A stretch of DNA of 64,000 bases from Neorhizobium galegae bv. officinalis (GCA_000985875.1 CCRI01000001.1:558001-622000), one strand, 5' to 3'; counted from the first letter of the stretch, positions 17,346 through 26,478 are shown. The notes: generated from the letters alone by a model not told the origin. Numbers and translations: made by a program.

Positions 17346-18779
17346 TCAGGCGAATTCGCTGAGGCCGCTGCCCCACGGGCCGTGATGCTTGTCGACGCCG
17401 TCGAGGCGGTCGAAGCCATGGGCGCCGAAGAAGTCGCGCTGTGCCTGGATGAGGTTCGCCGTGCCGCGCCCACGACGATAGGCGTCGAAATAGGAGAGCG
17501 CCGAGGAAAGTGCCGGAACCGGCAGGCCGGAGAGAGCGGCGTAGGACACGACGCGACGCAGCGGGGCGTCGGTATCCTTGACCATCTGCGCGAAGGCCGG
17601 CGTCACGATCAGGTTCGCCACATGCGGATCCTTGGTGAAGGCAGACGTGATCTCGTCGAGGAAGGCCGAACGGATGATGCAGCCGGCGCGCCAGATCTTG
17701 GCGATGGTCGGCATCGGCAGGTTCCAGTTATATTCGGCGGATGCTGCCGACATGACCGCAAAACCCTGCGCATAGGCGGCGATCTTGGCGGCGAGCAGCG
17801 CGCTTTCGAGATCGGTGATGAAGGCAGCCTTGTCCTTCGGCGCCTCAGCGACCTTCGGGAGGCCGAAGATCTTTTCGGCAGCCAGGCGTTCGGTTCTCTG
17901 GGACGACAGGACGCGTCCGGCGACGGCGGCTTCGATGGCGGTTGCGGCGACACCCATGTTCTGGGCCTCGATGACCGACCACTTGCCGGTACCCTTCTGG
18001 CCGGCGGCATCGACGATCAGATCGACCATCGGCTTGCCGGTGATCGGATCGGCGGCCTTCAGGACCGTCTGGCTGATCTCGATCAGATAGGAGTTCAGGC
18101 GGCCCTCGTTCCACTTGCCGAACACGTCGCCGATTTCCGAGGCGCTCATGCCGAGGCCATCGCGCAGGATGCCGTAGATTTCGGCGATCATCTGCATGTC
18201 GGCATATTCGATGCCGTTGTGGATGGTCTTGACGAAATGGCCGGCGCCGTTTTCGCCGAGCCAGGCGACGCAGGGCTCGTCGTTGAATTTTGCCGAGATC
18301 GAGGTCAGCACCTTCTCGACGCGCTTCCAGCTTTCCTCGGTGCCGCCGACCATGATCGAAGGACCGTGGCGCGCACCTTCTTCACCGCCGGAAACGCCCA
18401 TGCCGATGAAGGTCAGGCCGCTGTCCTTCAGATTGTCGAAGCGGCGCATCGTGTCGCGGAAATTCGCGTTGCCGGCGTCGATCATGATGTCGCCGGCCGA
18501 AAGGTAAGGCTTCAGAAGCTCCATCTGCTGGTCGACCGGATCACCGGCCTTGATCATGATGATGATCGGCCGCGGCGGGCGGATGGAGGCGACGAATTCT
18601 TCCAGCGTCTCGCAGGGAACAAGCTGGCCCTGCAATTCGCCGGCCTCGGCGTAGAACTTGCGGGTCGCTTCCGGAGAGCGGTTGAAGACGGCAATCTTGT
18701 TGCCTTTTTCGGCAATGTTGAGCGAGAGGTTAGAGCCCATGACGCCGAGCCCGATAAGGCCGATTTCTGCCTGTTCCAC
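17346..18779 (-). CDS. gnd: 6-phosphogluconate dehydrogenase, decarboxylating
   Basis: Oxidises 6-phosphogluconate to ribulose 5-phosphate with NADP+ in the oxidative pentose phosphate pathway. The 477-residue length is normal for the long-form dimeric enzyme. The NADP-binding GLGVMGSNLSLNIAEKG is at the N-terminus, the substrate motif GVSGGEEGARHGPSIM near 125, and the catalytic Lys-containing KTIHNGIEYADMQ near 185. The all-helical C-terminal domain ends in HHGPWGSGLSEFA. The GTG start at 18779 follows GGAGG. Monocistronic, with its own terminator. Confidence 0.97.
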   Translation of the reverse strand: MEQAEIGLIGLGVMGSNLSLNIAEKGNKIAVFNRSPEATRKFYAEAGELQGQLVPCETLEEFVASIRPPRPIIIMIKAGDPVDQQMELLKPYLSAGDIMIDAGNANFRDTMRRFDNLKDSGLTFIGMGVSGGEEGARHGPSIMVGGTEESWKRVEKVLTSISAKFNDEPCVAWLGENGAGHFVKTIHNGIEYADMQMIAEIYGILRDGLGMSASEIGDVFGKWNEGRLNSYLIEISQTVLKAADPITGKPMVDLIVDAAGQKGTGKWSVIEAQNMGVAATAIEAAVAGRVLSSQRTERLAAEKIFGLPKVAEAPKDKAAFITDLESALLAAKIAAYAQGFAVMSAASAEYNWNLPMPTIAKIWRAGCIIRSAFLDEITSAFTKDPHVANLIVTPAFAQMVKDTDAPLRRVVSYAALSGLPVPALSSALSYFDAYRRGRGTANLIQAQRDFFGAHGFDRLDGVDKHHGPWGSGLSEFA

Positions 18780-19022
18780 GGAAGTGCCTCCATATTGAGA
18801 TTCGAGGGTGTTGTCGCATTCATATAGGGAAACGGCAAGGCGATGGCGACGCTAAACGATTAAATTTCCATGACACTCTGTCTCCATAGCGGCGACGCAG
18901 CGACATGTTTTCTCGGAGGCCGACGGCGTCTTGCGGCTGCCAAAATCGGATGTCACAAGGAGGTATGAATACGGCCAAAGATACGCGCAAAAATACGCCG
19001 ATCCTGGCAATGCGCGCCGGCA

Positions 19023-19322
19023 ACTTACCGAGAGCGACCGGCGCACGGGCCGCTTTCGAGGGTGTTTTGCCATGTCTGGTCGCATCGCCTGCCGCAGGAG
19101 TTCGAGGGACCGATTGCGGTCATGCCGGACGGCTGCGCGGACCAGATCCGGGCCGGCGGTCAACTGATGGTGATCGGCCCCGACCGCACCGCCGCCCTTT
19201 CCTGCCCTGCATATGACGCCCGACGCGAAGGAACTGACGACTTTGACGCACAGGGAGATCCGCGGGCAGTTTTGTGGCTGATTGTCCGTTTTATTCAGGA
19301 ACCGCTGCTTCTCTTCGGTTAG
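19023..19322 (+). pseudogene. Remnant of an AraC-type regulator (DUF6597-like N-terminus)
   Basis: In one frame the DNA reads YRERPAHGPLSRVFCHVW, then SHRLPQEFEG, PIAVMPDGCADQI and LMVIGPDRTA. This matches the N-terminal ligand domain seen in many AraC regulators, where MPDGCxDxI and GPDRTA are typical. No start codon with a ribosome site lies in frame upstream. The similarity fades after GPDRTA, the frame closes at 19322, and no AraC helix-turn-helix follows. I read it as a decayed, truncated regulator of the two genes downstream. The rest of 18780-19022 holds nothing I can support. Confidence 0.6.
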
Positions 19323-19348
19323 ACCGAGGGAAAATCGAGGAGGTCACC

Positions 19349-19756
19349 ATGTCCACCCTGCCCACCCGTATCATCCATATCGGCATCGAGAAGCCCTGGC
19401 AGCACGTTTACGCCTTCGCGAGCCGCCCGGAAAACATGCCGCTCTGGGCATCCGGCCTTGCATCCGGGCTTACCCCGGACGGTGACGACTGGATCGGCGA
19501 CGGCGGGCCGGTCGGCCTGGTGCGCGTGCGGTTCTCTCCCGACAATCCATTCGGCATCCTCGACCACACGGTGACGATGGGAGACGGCCTTGTCGTCGAG
19601 AACCCGCTGCGCGTCGTGCCGAACGGCGATGGCGCGGAAGTCATGTTCACGCTGTTCCAGCGCCCGGACCTCGACGACGCGGCTTTCGAGGCAGATGCCG
19701 CCCATGTGCGGAAGGATCTCAGAGCGCTGAAAAACCTGCTGGAAGAAAAGAAATAG
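19349..19756 (+). CDS. SRPBCC-superfamily (START/polyketide-cyclase-like) protein
   Basis: 135-residue cytosolic protein with the helix-grip fold pattern: an initial strand TRIIHIGIEKPWQHVYAFASRPENMPLWASG, beta strands in the middle and a long C-terminal helix (AAHVRKDLRALKNLLEEKK). Members bind hydrophobic ligands; catalytic roles vary. The ATG at 19349 follows GAGGAGGT. It is followed after 8 bp by a VOC-family gene and preceded by the AraC remnant, an arrangement in which the regulator normally controls the pair. Substrate unknown. Confidence 0.75.
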   Translation: MSTLPTRIIHIGIEKPWQHVYAFASRPENMPLWASGLASGLTPDGDDWIGDGGPVGLVRVRFSPDNPFGILDHTVTMGDGLVVENPLRVVPNGDGAEVMFTLFQRPDLDDAAFEADAAHVRKDLRALKNLLEEKK

Positions 19757-19764
19757 GGGGCCTG

Positions 19765-20121
19765 ATGGAAACCAGGGGAGCGGATCGCAAGATCGACTAT
19801 ATCGAGTTCAACGTGAAGGACGTCGAGGTCGCCAAGGCTTTTTACGGCTCGGCCTTCGGCTGGACTTTCACGGACTACGGACCGGACTATTGCGAGTTTC
19901 AGGACGGAAGGCTGACGGGAGGATTTGCGAAATCGGCGGATGTAACCGCCAGAGGCGGCCCGCTCGTCATTCTCTTCGCGGACGACCTGGAAAACGCCCT
20001 TGAGCGGGTCGAAAAAGCCGGCGGTCGAATCGTCAAGCCGATCTTCTCATTCCCAGGCGGACGGCGATTCCACTTTGTCGATCCGGAGGGTTACGAGCTG
20101 GCTATCTGGTCCGACAAATAA
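19765..20121 (+). CDS. VOC-family (glyoxalase/dioxygenase fold) protein
   Basis: 118-residue single vicinal-oxygen-chelate domain. It has the paired beta-alpha-beta-beta-beta pattern: KIDYIEFNVKDVEVAKAFYGSAFGW at the start and RRFHFVDPEGYELAIW at the end. The final Glu in GYELAIW sits at a usual metal-ligand position. Such proteins include glyoxalases, antibiotic-binding proteins and many of unknown role. It forms an operon with the preceding SRPBCC gene. Confidence 0.8.
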   Translation: METRGADRKIDYIEFNVKDVEVAKAFYGSAFGWTFTDYGPDYCEFQDGRLTGGFAKSADVTARGGPLVILFADDLENALERVEKAGGRIVKPIFSFPGGRRFHFVDPEGYELAIWSDK

Positions 20122-20124
20122 GGG

Positions 20125-20838
20125 TCAGGCCGCGGGGCGCCGGCGTCGGTCGGCAGTTTCCTGCATGACCAAAAGCGCGCCGATCAGCTGCGACGAGCCG
20201 GAAACGCAGGGCGACATGCGGCAGCGAACGACGACCGTCTGGCCGTTGGCCTGATCGGCGTAAGTCAATGATATGTTCTCGCCGGCAAAACAGCGATCGA
20301 GGTTCGGCTTGAAGTCGTTCTTGAAACGGTGGAGACCAACAAATTCCGCGAAATGCCGGCCGATCAGCGCATCGCGGGCGAGATCGAGACGGCGTGCATT
20401 GGTCTCGTTGGAGTAGAATATCCGATAGCCCGGCGCGATTACCACGATGCGGTCGGAAATCCGGTTGAGCAGGGCGTCGTCGAGAAAACCGTCCGCCGTC
20501 GCATCGGCGATCACACCATGATCGAGCGATTCCGGTTCCGGACGGCGATTGGCCGACAGGCCGGTCTCCGGAACGACGTAGCGTTCCACAAGCATCTGCA
20601 GCAAATGTCCGTTGCGACGGACGCAGCCGCGATCGTCGGCCTCTTCGTTCAGGAGATCGAGCGCGAAGCGGAATTGCGCCTGGATGCTGGCCGAATCCTT
20701 GCTCTGGCTCGAAAAGACAGCGAGCAGAAGCGGATCGAGGTCACGATCGAGCGAGGCGGTTGCATCATCGTCGTTGCGTTCGACGGCCCGCCGCAGATCG
20801 GCATATTTTGACCAGAACAGATCGATCAAAGCTTCCAA
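20125..20838 (-). CDS. PAS-domain protein of unknown function
   Basis: 237 residues, no membrane segment. The first ~110 residues are helical and of unrecognised type (MEALIDLFWSKYADLRRAVERNDDDAT...). A PAS fold follows from about 115: LNRISDRIVVIAPGYRIFYSN, then ALIGRHFAEFVG, and the closing strands NGQTVVVRCRMSPC. There is no kinase, GGDEF or HTH output domain, so it may sense a signal and act by protein-protein contact. It is convergent with the VOC gene, 3 bp apart. The upstream 170 bp (20839-21008) hold no gene. Confidence 0.7.
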   Translation of the reverse strand: MEALIDLFWSKYADLRRAVERNDDDATASLDRDLDPLLLAVFSSQSKDSASIQAQFRFALDLLNEEADDRGCVRRNGHLLQMLVERYVVPETGLSANRRPEPESLDHGVIADATADGFLDDALLNRISDRIVVIAPGYRIFYSNETNARRLDLARDALIGRHFAEFVGLHRFKNDFKPNLDRCFAGENISLTYADQANGQTVVVRCRMSPCVSGSSQLIGALLVMQETADRRRRPAA

Positions 20839-21008
20839 AATGCCCTCCCCCTCGTGCCGGAGATTATCGCCGATTCTTCCCCAAGATCGACGCCTCCGTT
20901 ATTCAATGCGAATCAGATTAATTTATCCCTCAAAAGCAGACGCGATTTCTAGCCGGTCATATAAAACAGAAATTGCAGTAACGCGGTCCGAAAAGTCTCG
21001 AAATCTGC

Positions 21009-21938
21009 TTACAGATAGCGCTTGATATGCCACCGGTCGTGGTACCAGAGCCACTGTTCCGGATATTCGCGGACCCAGCTTTCCACCTTGTCGTTGAGCA
21101 GCTGGCCGGTCGCCTGGAGATCGAGTTTGCCGTTGGCGTCCCGCGGCAATTCTATCTTTGGTTCGATCTCGAGCCGGAAGCGGTTGCCCGGCAGCCGGAT
21201 GCAGCGAGCCGGATAAACTTCGGCGTCGAACTGCCTGACCAGCTTTGCGAGCAATGGGCTCGTCTGGACCGGCTGGCCAAAAAAGCTGGTCTTGAGGCCC
21301 TTGCGGAATTTCTGATCCACCAGAACGCCGACACCACCACCCGTTTCGAGCTTGCGCGCCAGCGCAAAGGACGAGCCGGCATGCGAAGGAACGAGCTGGC
21401 CCATGCGGGCGCTGCGGAAGGCGAAGACCTTGTCGGCGATATAAGGATTGTTCGGCGGCCGGAAGAGGACCGTCACTTCGAGCCCGAACGCGTTGCCGGC
21501 GACCGGCAGCAGTTCGAAATTGCCCGTATGGGCCGTAAAAACGATAAACGGCCGCGGATTGTCGCGCAGGTCGGCGAAGATCGGAACGCCGGAGACTTCC
21601 ACCCTGCCCGGTTTCTCCTGTTCGGGATCGAAATCGAACAGCCTGTCGAGGAAAACGTATTCGGCGGCGAGCCGGCCCATGTGGCCCCAGCTCGCGATGG
21701 CTATCTCTTGCAGCTCCTCATCGGTCTTTTCCGGATAGGCGTTGCGCAGGTTGACGAGCATCAGCTTGTGGCGGCCGAGCTTCGGCCCGATGCGACGCGC
21801 CATCCGGTCGGCGAACCGGATGCCCGGATCCGCCGGAAAGATCTTCAGGAAATTCAGGAGCCCGAACGCGCTCTGCGCCACCAGCCATTGCTGGAAGTGC
21901 AGGAGCGCCAGAGCGATCCGGGTCAGGAACATCTTCAC
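21009..21938 (-). CDS. lpxXL: Lipid A very-long-chain acyltransferase LpxXL
   Basis: Inner-membrane acyltransferase (309 residues, LpxL/HtrB family) that transfers the 27-hydroxyoctacosanoyl chain from AcpXL to lipid A in Rhizobiaceae. An N-terminal membrane anchor is visible, followed by the catalytic H-x4-E motif as AHTGNFE near residue 140 and the typical FRPPNNPYI and DQKF blocks. It is the last gene of the six-gene acpXL cluster, 10 bp after adhXL. The GTG at 21938 follows GAGGCG; an ATG two codons later is possible. Confidence 0.95.
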   Translation of the reverse strand: MKMFLTRIALALLHFQQWLVAQSAFGLLNFLKIFPADPGIRFADRMARRIGPKLGRHKLMLVNLRNAYPEKTDEELQEIAIASWGHMGRLAAEYVFLDRLFDFDPEQEKPGRVEVSGVPIFADLRDNPRPFIVFTAHTGNFELLPVAGNAFGLEVTVLFRPPNNPYIADKVFAFRSARMGQLVPSHAGSSFALARKLETGGGVGVLVDQKFRKGLKTSFFGQPVQTSPLLAKLVRQFDAEVYPARCIRLPGNRFRLEIEPKIELPRDANGKLDLQATGQLLNDKVESWVREYPEQWLWYHDRWHIKRYL

Positions 21939-21948
21939 GGGGGACGCC

Positions 21949-22977
21949 TCAGTCCATCCGGAGGACGATCTTGCCGAACACCTGGCGGGTTTCCATCCGC
22001 TCGAGCGCCTTGTCGATCTCGGCGAATGTGACTTCGGTGTCGATCACAGGATGAACAATGCCCTGAGCCATCTTCTGCATGGCATTCGCCATGTTCTCCA
22101 TGCGGCAGCCGAACGAGCCGAACAACTTCAGCTGCTGCTGGAACAGCATCATCAGGTTCATGTCGGTCGAAACACCGGACGTGGAGCCGCAGGTGACGAG
22201 GCGGCCGCCGCGCTTCATGCACAGCATCGAGCCTGCCCAGGTATCCTTGCCGACATGCTCGAAGACGACGTCGACGCCCTTCTTCTTGGTGAGCTTACGC
22301 ACGACGCCCTCGAAGCGGTCGGTGCGGTAGTTGATGACGTGATCGGCGCCGAGCGCCTTGGCCCGCTCGATCTTGTCGTCGGAGCCGACGGTGGTGATCA
22401 CCGTGCAGCCGATCTTCTTGGCGAGCTGGATCGCCGCCGTGCCGATGCCGGAGCCGCCGGCATGGACGAGAATGGTCTCGCCCGGCTGCAGCTTGGCATT
22501 ATCGAACAGCATGTGCTCGACGGTCCCGAAGGTAACCGGTGCGAGGGCTGCGGCAACCGCATCGACGCCCGGAGGTGCCGGAACAAGCAGGCGAGCCGGA
22601 AGGTTGGCCTTCTCCTGTGCAAAACCGTCCAGATGGAAGCCGTGCACGCCGGACACGTGTTCGCAAAGATTGTCGCGCTTCTCACGGCAGGGCTTGCAGA
22701 GGCCGCAGGTACGCGCGCCGTAGATCGACACGAGCTGACCCGGCAGGACGTTCGAAACGCCCGGCCCGATCGCCTCGACGACGCCGGAGGCTTCCGCGCC
22801 GATCGTCAGCGGCATCTTGCGCTTGGCGAATGCCATGCCGCGCCAGCCCCAGACGTCGATATGGTTGAGGGCTACGGCTTTGACCCGCAGCGTTACCTCG
22901 CCTGGGCCTGGGGCCTCCGGCTCGGGAATGTCCACCGCTTCGAGCTTCCGGTCATCGATCAGTTGCAGAGCGCGCAT
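21949..22977 (-). CDS. adhXL: Zinc-type MDR alcohol dehydrogenase of the VLCFA cluster
   Basis: 342-residue medium-chain dehydrogenase/reductase. It retains the four structural-zinc cysteines in CGLCKPCREKRDNLC near residues 92-106 and the NAD(P)-binding HAGGSGIGTAAIQLAKK near 170. In this cluster it is proposed to act in elongation or reduction of the 28-carbon hydroxy-acyl chain, possibly as an enoyl-reductase-like enzyme; the exact step is not proven. It lies 59 bp downstream of fabF1XL and 10 bp upstream of lpxXL. Confidence 0.92.
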   Translation of the reverse strand: MRALQLIDDRKLEAVDIPEPEAPGPGEVTLRVKAVALNHIDVWGWRGMAFAKRKMPLTIGAEASGVVEAIGPGVSNVLPGQLVSIYGARTCGLCKPCREKRDNLCEHVSGVHGFHLDGFAQEKANLPARLLVPAPPGVDAVAAALAPVTFGTVEHMLFDNAKLQPGETILVHAGGSGIGTAAIQLAKKIGCTVITTVGSDDKIERAKALGADHVINYRTDRFEGVVRKLTKKKGVDVVFEHVGKDTWAGSMLCMKRGGRLVTCGSTSGVSTDMNLMMLFQQQLKLFGSFGCRMENMANAMQKMAQGIVHPVIDTEVTFAEIDKALERMETRQVFGKIVLRMD

Positions 22978-23036
22978 AATAGGTCTTCCTTCGCCCGGAG
23001 GCGTCCCAATTCGTCAAACGTGATTGGCGACGGTCT

Positions 23037-24323
23037 CTAAGCCGGTTCCAGCGTCATGACAAGGCTGGCGTTCTGTCCACCGAAGCCGAATGAGTTGGAA
23101 AGCACCGCCGTGGGCTGCCCGTCCCGCTTTTTGTTCGGCACGACATCGAGCACGATGGTCGGATCGGGGTTGGTATAGTTGATGGTCGGCGGCAGGGTTC
23201 CGGTCAGCATCGTCTGGATGGAAAAGACGGCTTCGACAGCGCCGGCAGCCGTCAGCGTATGGCCGATCATCGACTTGTTGGAGGAAACCGGGATTTCCTT
23301 CAGCCGATCGCCGAAGACGGCGAGCATCGCGCCATATTCCATCTTGTCGTTTTCCGGCGTCGAGGTGCCGTGCGCGTTGATGTAGCCGATGCCGCTTTCG
23401 TCCATGCCGGCGTCTGCCAGCGCAGCGCGGATTGTCGCAATCGCCGGGCCGCCGTCCGGCGAGGAACGGGTGCGGTGGAAATGGTCGGCCTTTTCGCCGC
23501 AGCCCTTCATGATGCCGAGCACCTTGGCGCCGCGGGCGATTGCCGATTCGAGCGATTCGAGTACCAAAGTCGCCGCGCCTTCGGCGATGACGAACCCGTC
23601 GCGATCCTTGCTGAATGGCTTGGAGGCCTTTTCAGGAGGATCGTTCTGGGTGGACAGAGCCGAGAGAAGCGAGAAGCGGATCAGCGCCTCGGCGCTGACA
23701 GAACCGTCGGTCGCAACCACCAGCGAGCGGTCGGTACGGCCCTGGCGGATCGCTTCGACGCCGAGCTGGATGGCGGTAACGCCAGAGGCACAGGCCGTCG
23801 AGAGGGTCACGGGCAATCCGCGGGTGCCGAACTTGTCGGCAAGGCGTTCGGAGATCGAGCCGAACTGCACGGCTTCGAGGAAGACCGGGTCCGGGCGTTC
23901 GCGCATGGCGGCGAGGAAGCGATCATAGGCGTCGCCCTCGGCCTTCGACGGCGGAGCGCGATCGGCAAGCGCGAAACGGTCGCTCCATTCCGGCTCGACC
24001 GGCGGTGCCGCAAGAAAGAGCGGGCCGTCGAAATCGCCGGAAAGACCCGACTGGGCAAGCGCTTCGGTGGTTGTCTCGCGGGCGAAGGCAAAGGAGCGTT
24101 CGACGGAGTTTTCGGCCGGGACGGCGATGAAATCCACCGTGCCGCTGATCCGGGTGGACAGGCCCTCGGTCGGGAAGCGGGTCACCTTGTGGATGCCCGA
24201 GGTGCCTGACGTCAGCGCCGCCCAGTTGTCGGCAAGGCCCTGGCCGAGCGAGGTGATGACGCCCATGCCGGTGATCGCGATGATCGGGCGGCCGAGATGA
24301 TCCTTGAAGCGGTTGTCGCTCAT
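23037..24323 (-). CDS. fabF1XL: Beta-ketoacyl-ACP synthase FabF1XL (active ketosynthase)
   Basis: Condensing enzyme (428 residues) for elongation of the very-long-chain fatty acid on AcpXL. The complete thiolase-fold catalytic set is present: Cys in VTLSTACASG, His in YINAHGTSTPENDK, Lys in SSNKSMIGH and the second His in the same segment. The ATG at 24323 follows GGAGATTTTG. It starts 11 bp downstream of fabF2XL, whose product lacks the equivalent residues, so the two probably work as a complex. Confidence 0.94.
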   Translation of the reverse strand: MSDNRFKDHLGRPIIAITGMGVITSLGQGLADNWAALTSGTSGIHKVTRFPTEGLSTRISGTVDFIAVPAENSVERSFAFARETTTEALAQSGLSGDFDGPLFLAAPPVEPEWSDRFALADRAPPSKAEGDAYDRFLAAMRERPDPVFLEAVQFGSISERLADKFGTRGLPVTLSTACASGVTAIQLGVEAIRQGRTDRSLVVATDGSVSAEALIRFSLLSALSTQNDPPEKASKPFSKDRDGFVIAEGAATLVLESLESAIARGAKVLGIMKGCGEKADHFHRTRSSPDGGPAIATIRAALADAGMDESGIGYINAHGTSTPENDKMEYGAMLAVFGDRLKEIPVSSNKSMIGHTLTAAGAVEAVFSIQTMLTGTLPPTINYTNPDPTIVLDVVPNKKRDGQPTAVLSNSFGFGGQNASLVMTLEPA

Positions 24324-24334
24324 CAAAATCTCCT

Positions 24335-25534
24335 TTACGCGGCCGAGAGGACTGCAAGGCCCTCGCCGCGCGTATAACCGACCGTCGTCACCACTGCATG
24401 TTTCGCGGGCGCCGCCATCGGCTTTTCTTTCCGGGCATCGAATGTGGGAACTTTTGCCGCGCCATCCAAGGTCAGTGCTGCAAGTGCGAGACCGAGCGGG
24501 AACTGCGCTTCCATGCCGTGGCCGGTGACACCGCCAAAGCCGCGGATCGCAGCACCGGGAAACTCCGTCTCCAGCAGCGCCTTTTCGCGCGACGCCAGAT
24601 CCACGACGCCGCTGGCGCCGGAAAAGACGACCGTATCGGCCTTGGAAATGCCAGAGGCATGGCCGGCAAGACGGCTGAGGCGCTTTTCGAGCCTGCCCTC
24701 GTCGCGATTGCCGCGATCGCCCTCGATCGCGTCGATGACGGCGTAGATATGCGCGCCGCGGGCTTGCGCATGGGCGCGCGATTCGAGCACCAGAAAGGCC
24801 CCGACCGTACCCATGATCATGCCGCCGCCATTGTCGGCCGAGCGCGACCAGAGCGGATGCCAGCCGCCCGTCGCATGCGCCTGGATGCCTTCGACCAGAA
24901 GGATGATGTCGGCCCGTTCGGCGATGAAGGCGCCGCCGACCAGGCTGTGGGTCGATTGGCCGGCCTTGATGCGGTGGAAGGCGGTCTCGACGGCGGAAAT
25001 GCCGGCCGCCTCTTCGCCCATGAAGGTGCGCGACGAACCGGTGACCTTGTGGACGATCGAGATATTGCCGGCGACCAGGTTGGAAAGCTGGGCCAGAAAA
25101 AGGGTCGGACGAAGCTCGGTCGTCAGCTTCTCGTTCAAGAGCATTTCACGATCGTTGCGCTTCAGCGCCTCGTCGACGATCAGCGAATCGACCTTGATGT
25201 CGCGCTCGCCGCCGCCTGCGGCAACGATCATGTCCATGGAGGCGCATGCATCGGCATCCGTCTTGAGACCGGAATCGTCGAGCGCAAGACCGGCCGAAAA
25301 GACACCGAGCCGCTGCCAGTTCTCCATCTGGCGCTGGTCGCCGCGCTTGGCGATCTGCGCCGACCAGTCGATCTCCGGCATCGGATGCACCGGATACGGC
25401 GCGAAACGATCGGTCTCGACATTCGGCGCACCGGTTTCGGCCGCCGATAGAAGCGCGATATGCGGCTCCTTGCCAACGCCCTGGCTGGTGACGATCCCGA
25501 TACCAGTGATCACGACATCATTGTCAGACTTCAT
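24335..25534 (-). CDS. fabF2XL: FabF2XL, ketosynthase-like protein lacking catalytic residues
   Basis: 399-residue member of the KAS I/II family in the VLCFA cluster. The fold is preserved (ITGIGIVTSQGVGKE at the start, GFGGVTGHGMEAQFPL near the end). The nucleophile motif is replaced, however: the TACASG of active enzymes aligns with GEEAAG, so Cys becomes Glu. The NAHGTST histidine aligns with SGASGVV, and the conserved Lys before the last His is gone. Only the GH histidine remains. This pattern resembles the chain-length factor (KS-beta) of type II polyketide synthases. The ATG at 25534 follows GAGGACATT. Published names treat it simply as a ketosynthase. Confidence 0.92.
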   Translation of the reverse strand: MKSDNDVVITGIGIVTSQGVGKEPHIALLSAAETGAPNVETDRFAPYPVHPMPEIDWSAQIAKRGDQRQMENWQRLGVFSAGLALDDSGLKTDADACASMDMIVAAGGGERDIKVDSLIVDEALKRNDREMLLNEKLTTELRPTLFLAQLSNLVAGNISIVHKVTGSSRTFMGEEAAGISAVETAFHRIKAGQSTHSLVGGAFIAERADIILLVEGIQAHATGGWHPLWSRSADNGGGMIMGTVGAFLVLESRAHAQARGAHIYAVIDAIEGDRGNRDEGRLEKRLSRLAGHASGISKADTVVFSGASGVVDLASREKALLETEFPGAAIRGFGGVTGHGMEAQFPLGLALAALTLDGAAKVPTFDARKEKPMAAPAKHAVVTTVGYTRGEGLAVLSAA

Positions 25535-25572
25535 AATGTCCTCTTTGCACACCGGGTTCGATGGGTGGGCTA

Positions 25573-26046
25573 TTACGCGCTTGCGGCGATCGCGTCCATC
25601 AGGCCGACTTCTTCGGCGCGCTTGCGGACGATCGGCGCCAGCGGGATTTCGCTGAAAGGCATGGTGCGCAGCTTGAGCTGGGCGTCGCAGACCTTCTTGC
25701 CGGCGCTGGTGATCTTCGCTTTGGTCACCGCATACCCCGATCCCTCATGCTCCAGAAACGCCTCGATGTCGAGAACCGCGTCCGGCTCGACGAAAGTGCG
25801 CATCTTGGCGCCGTCGACCGACATCAGAAACGGCATGGCGGCGAAATCGGTGGCAGCAAGCACCAGGAAACCGGAGGCCTGCGCCATGGTCTCGATCAGC
25901 AGCACGCCCGGCACCAGCGGCATTCCGGGAAAATGGCCCTCGAAGACAGGGCTTTTGGACGGCACGACGGACTGCGCCTTCAGCACTTTAGCCGTGAGAT
26001 CGACCGCCACGACGCGGTCGATCATCTGGAAATATTCGAGCAGCAT
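25573..26046 (-). CDS. fabZXL: 3-hydroxyacyl-ACP dehydratase FabZ-like of the VLCFA cluster
   Basis: 157-residue hot-dog-fold dehydratase. The catalytic helix entry FEGHFPGMPLVPGVLLIETMAQ carries the His (GHFPG) and the Glu (LIETMAQ) typical of FabZ. It should dehydrate 3-hydroxyacyl chains on AcpXL during C28 synthesis. It lies 30 bp after acpXL and 38 bp before fabF2XL in the same operon. Confidence 0.93.
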   Translation of the reverse strand: MLLEYFQMIDRVVAVDLTAKVLKAQSVVPSKSPVFEGHFPGMPLVPGVLLIETMAQASGFLVLAATDFAAMPFLMSVDGAKMRTFVEPDAVLDIEAFLEHEGSGYAVTKAKITSAGKKVCDAQLKLRTMPFSEIPLAPIVRKRAEEVGLMDAIAASA

Positions 26047-26076
26047 GAGATTGCCGGCCCGGGATGATCGGTACGA

Positions 26077-26355
26077 TCAGCCCTTCGCCGCCTTCAGCTC
26101 GTCGATCTTGGCACACAGGTTCTTCAGGACGAAGTACTCTTCGGTCGAAACCTTGCCTTCGTTCACTTCCTGGGTCCACTGTTCCAGCGGAATCTTGATC
26201 CCGAATTCCTTGTCGATGGCGAACACGATATCCAGGAAATCCAGGCTGTCGATGCCCAGGTCATCGATCGTGTGGCTTTCCGGCGTGATGGTCTCGCGAT
26301 CGATTTCGCTGGTCTCAGCAATGATGTCGGCAACTTTGTCGAATGTAGCAGTCAC
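26077..26355 (-). CDS. acpXL: Acyl carrier protein AcpXL
   Basis: Specialised acyl carrier protein for the 27-hydroxyoctacosanoic acid of rhizobial lipid A. The 4'-phosphopantetheine attachment Ser is S37 in DLGIDSLDF. An in-frame ATG exists at 26361, but AAGGA lies only one base upstream of it and exactly 7 bases upstream of the GTG at 26355. The GTG start gives [12 protein letters not shown] and 92 residues, the length known for AcpXL. First gene of the cluster, so the promoter should lie in 26356-26478, the short gap before the nucleoside hydrolase stop. Confidence 0.96.
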   Translation of the reverse strand: MTATFDKVADIIAETSEIDRETITPESHTIDDLGIDSLDFLDIVFAIDKEFGIKIPLEQWTQEVNEGKVSTEEYFVLKNLCAKIDELKAAKG

Positions 26356-26478
26356 GCCCATGTCCTTCGCAGAATATCAAAATCAAGGTTCCACATAGGG
26401 AAATCGATCACAAATGCCAATGGCTTCGTCTTCCCGCATGAAAATTTGCACCGGAACTGTTGCCTAAACAGCAATCGG

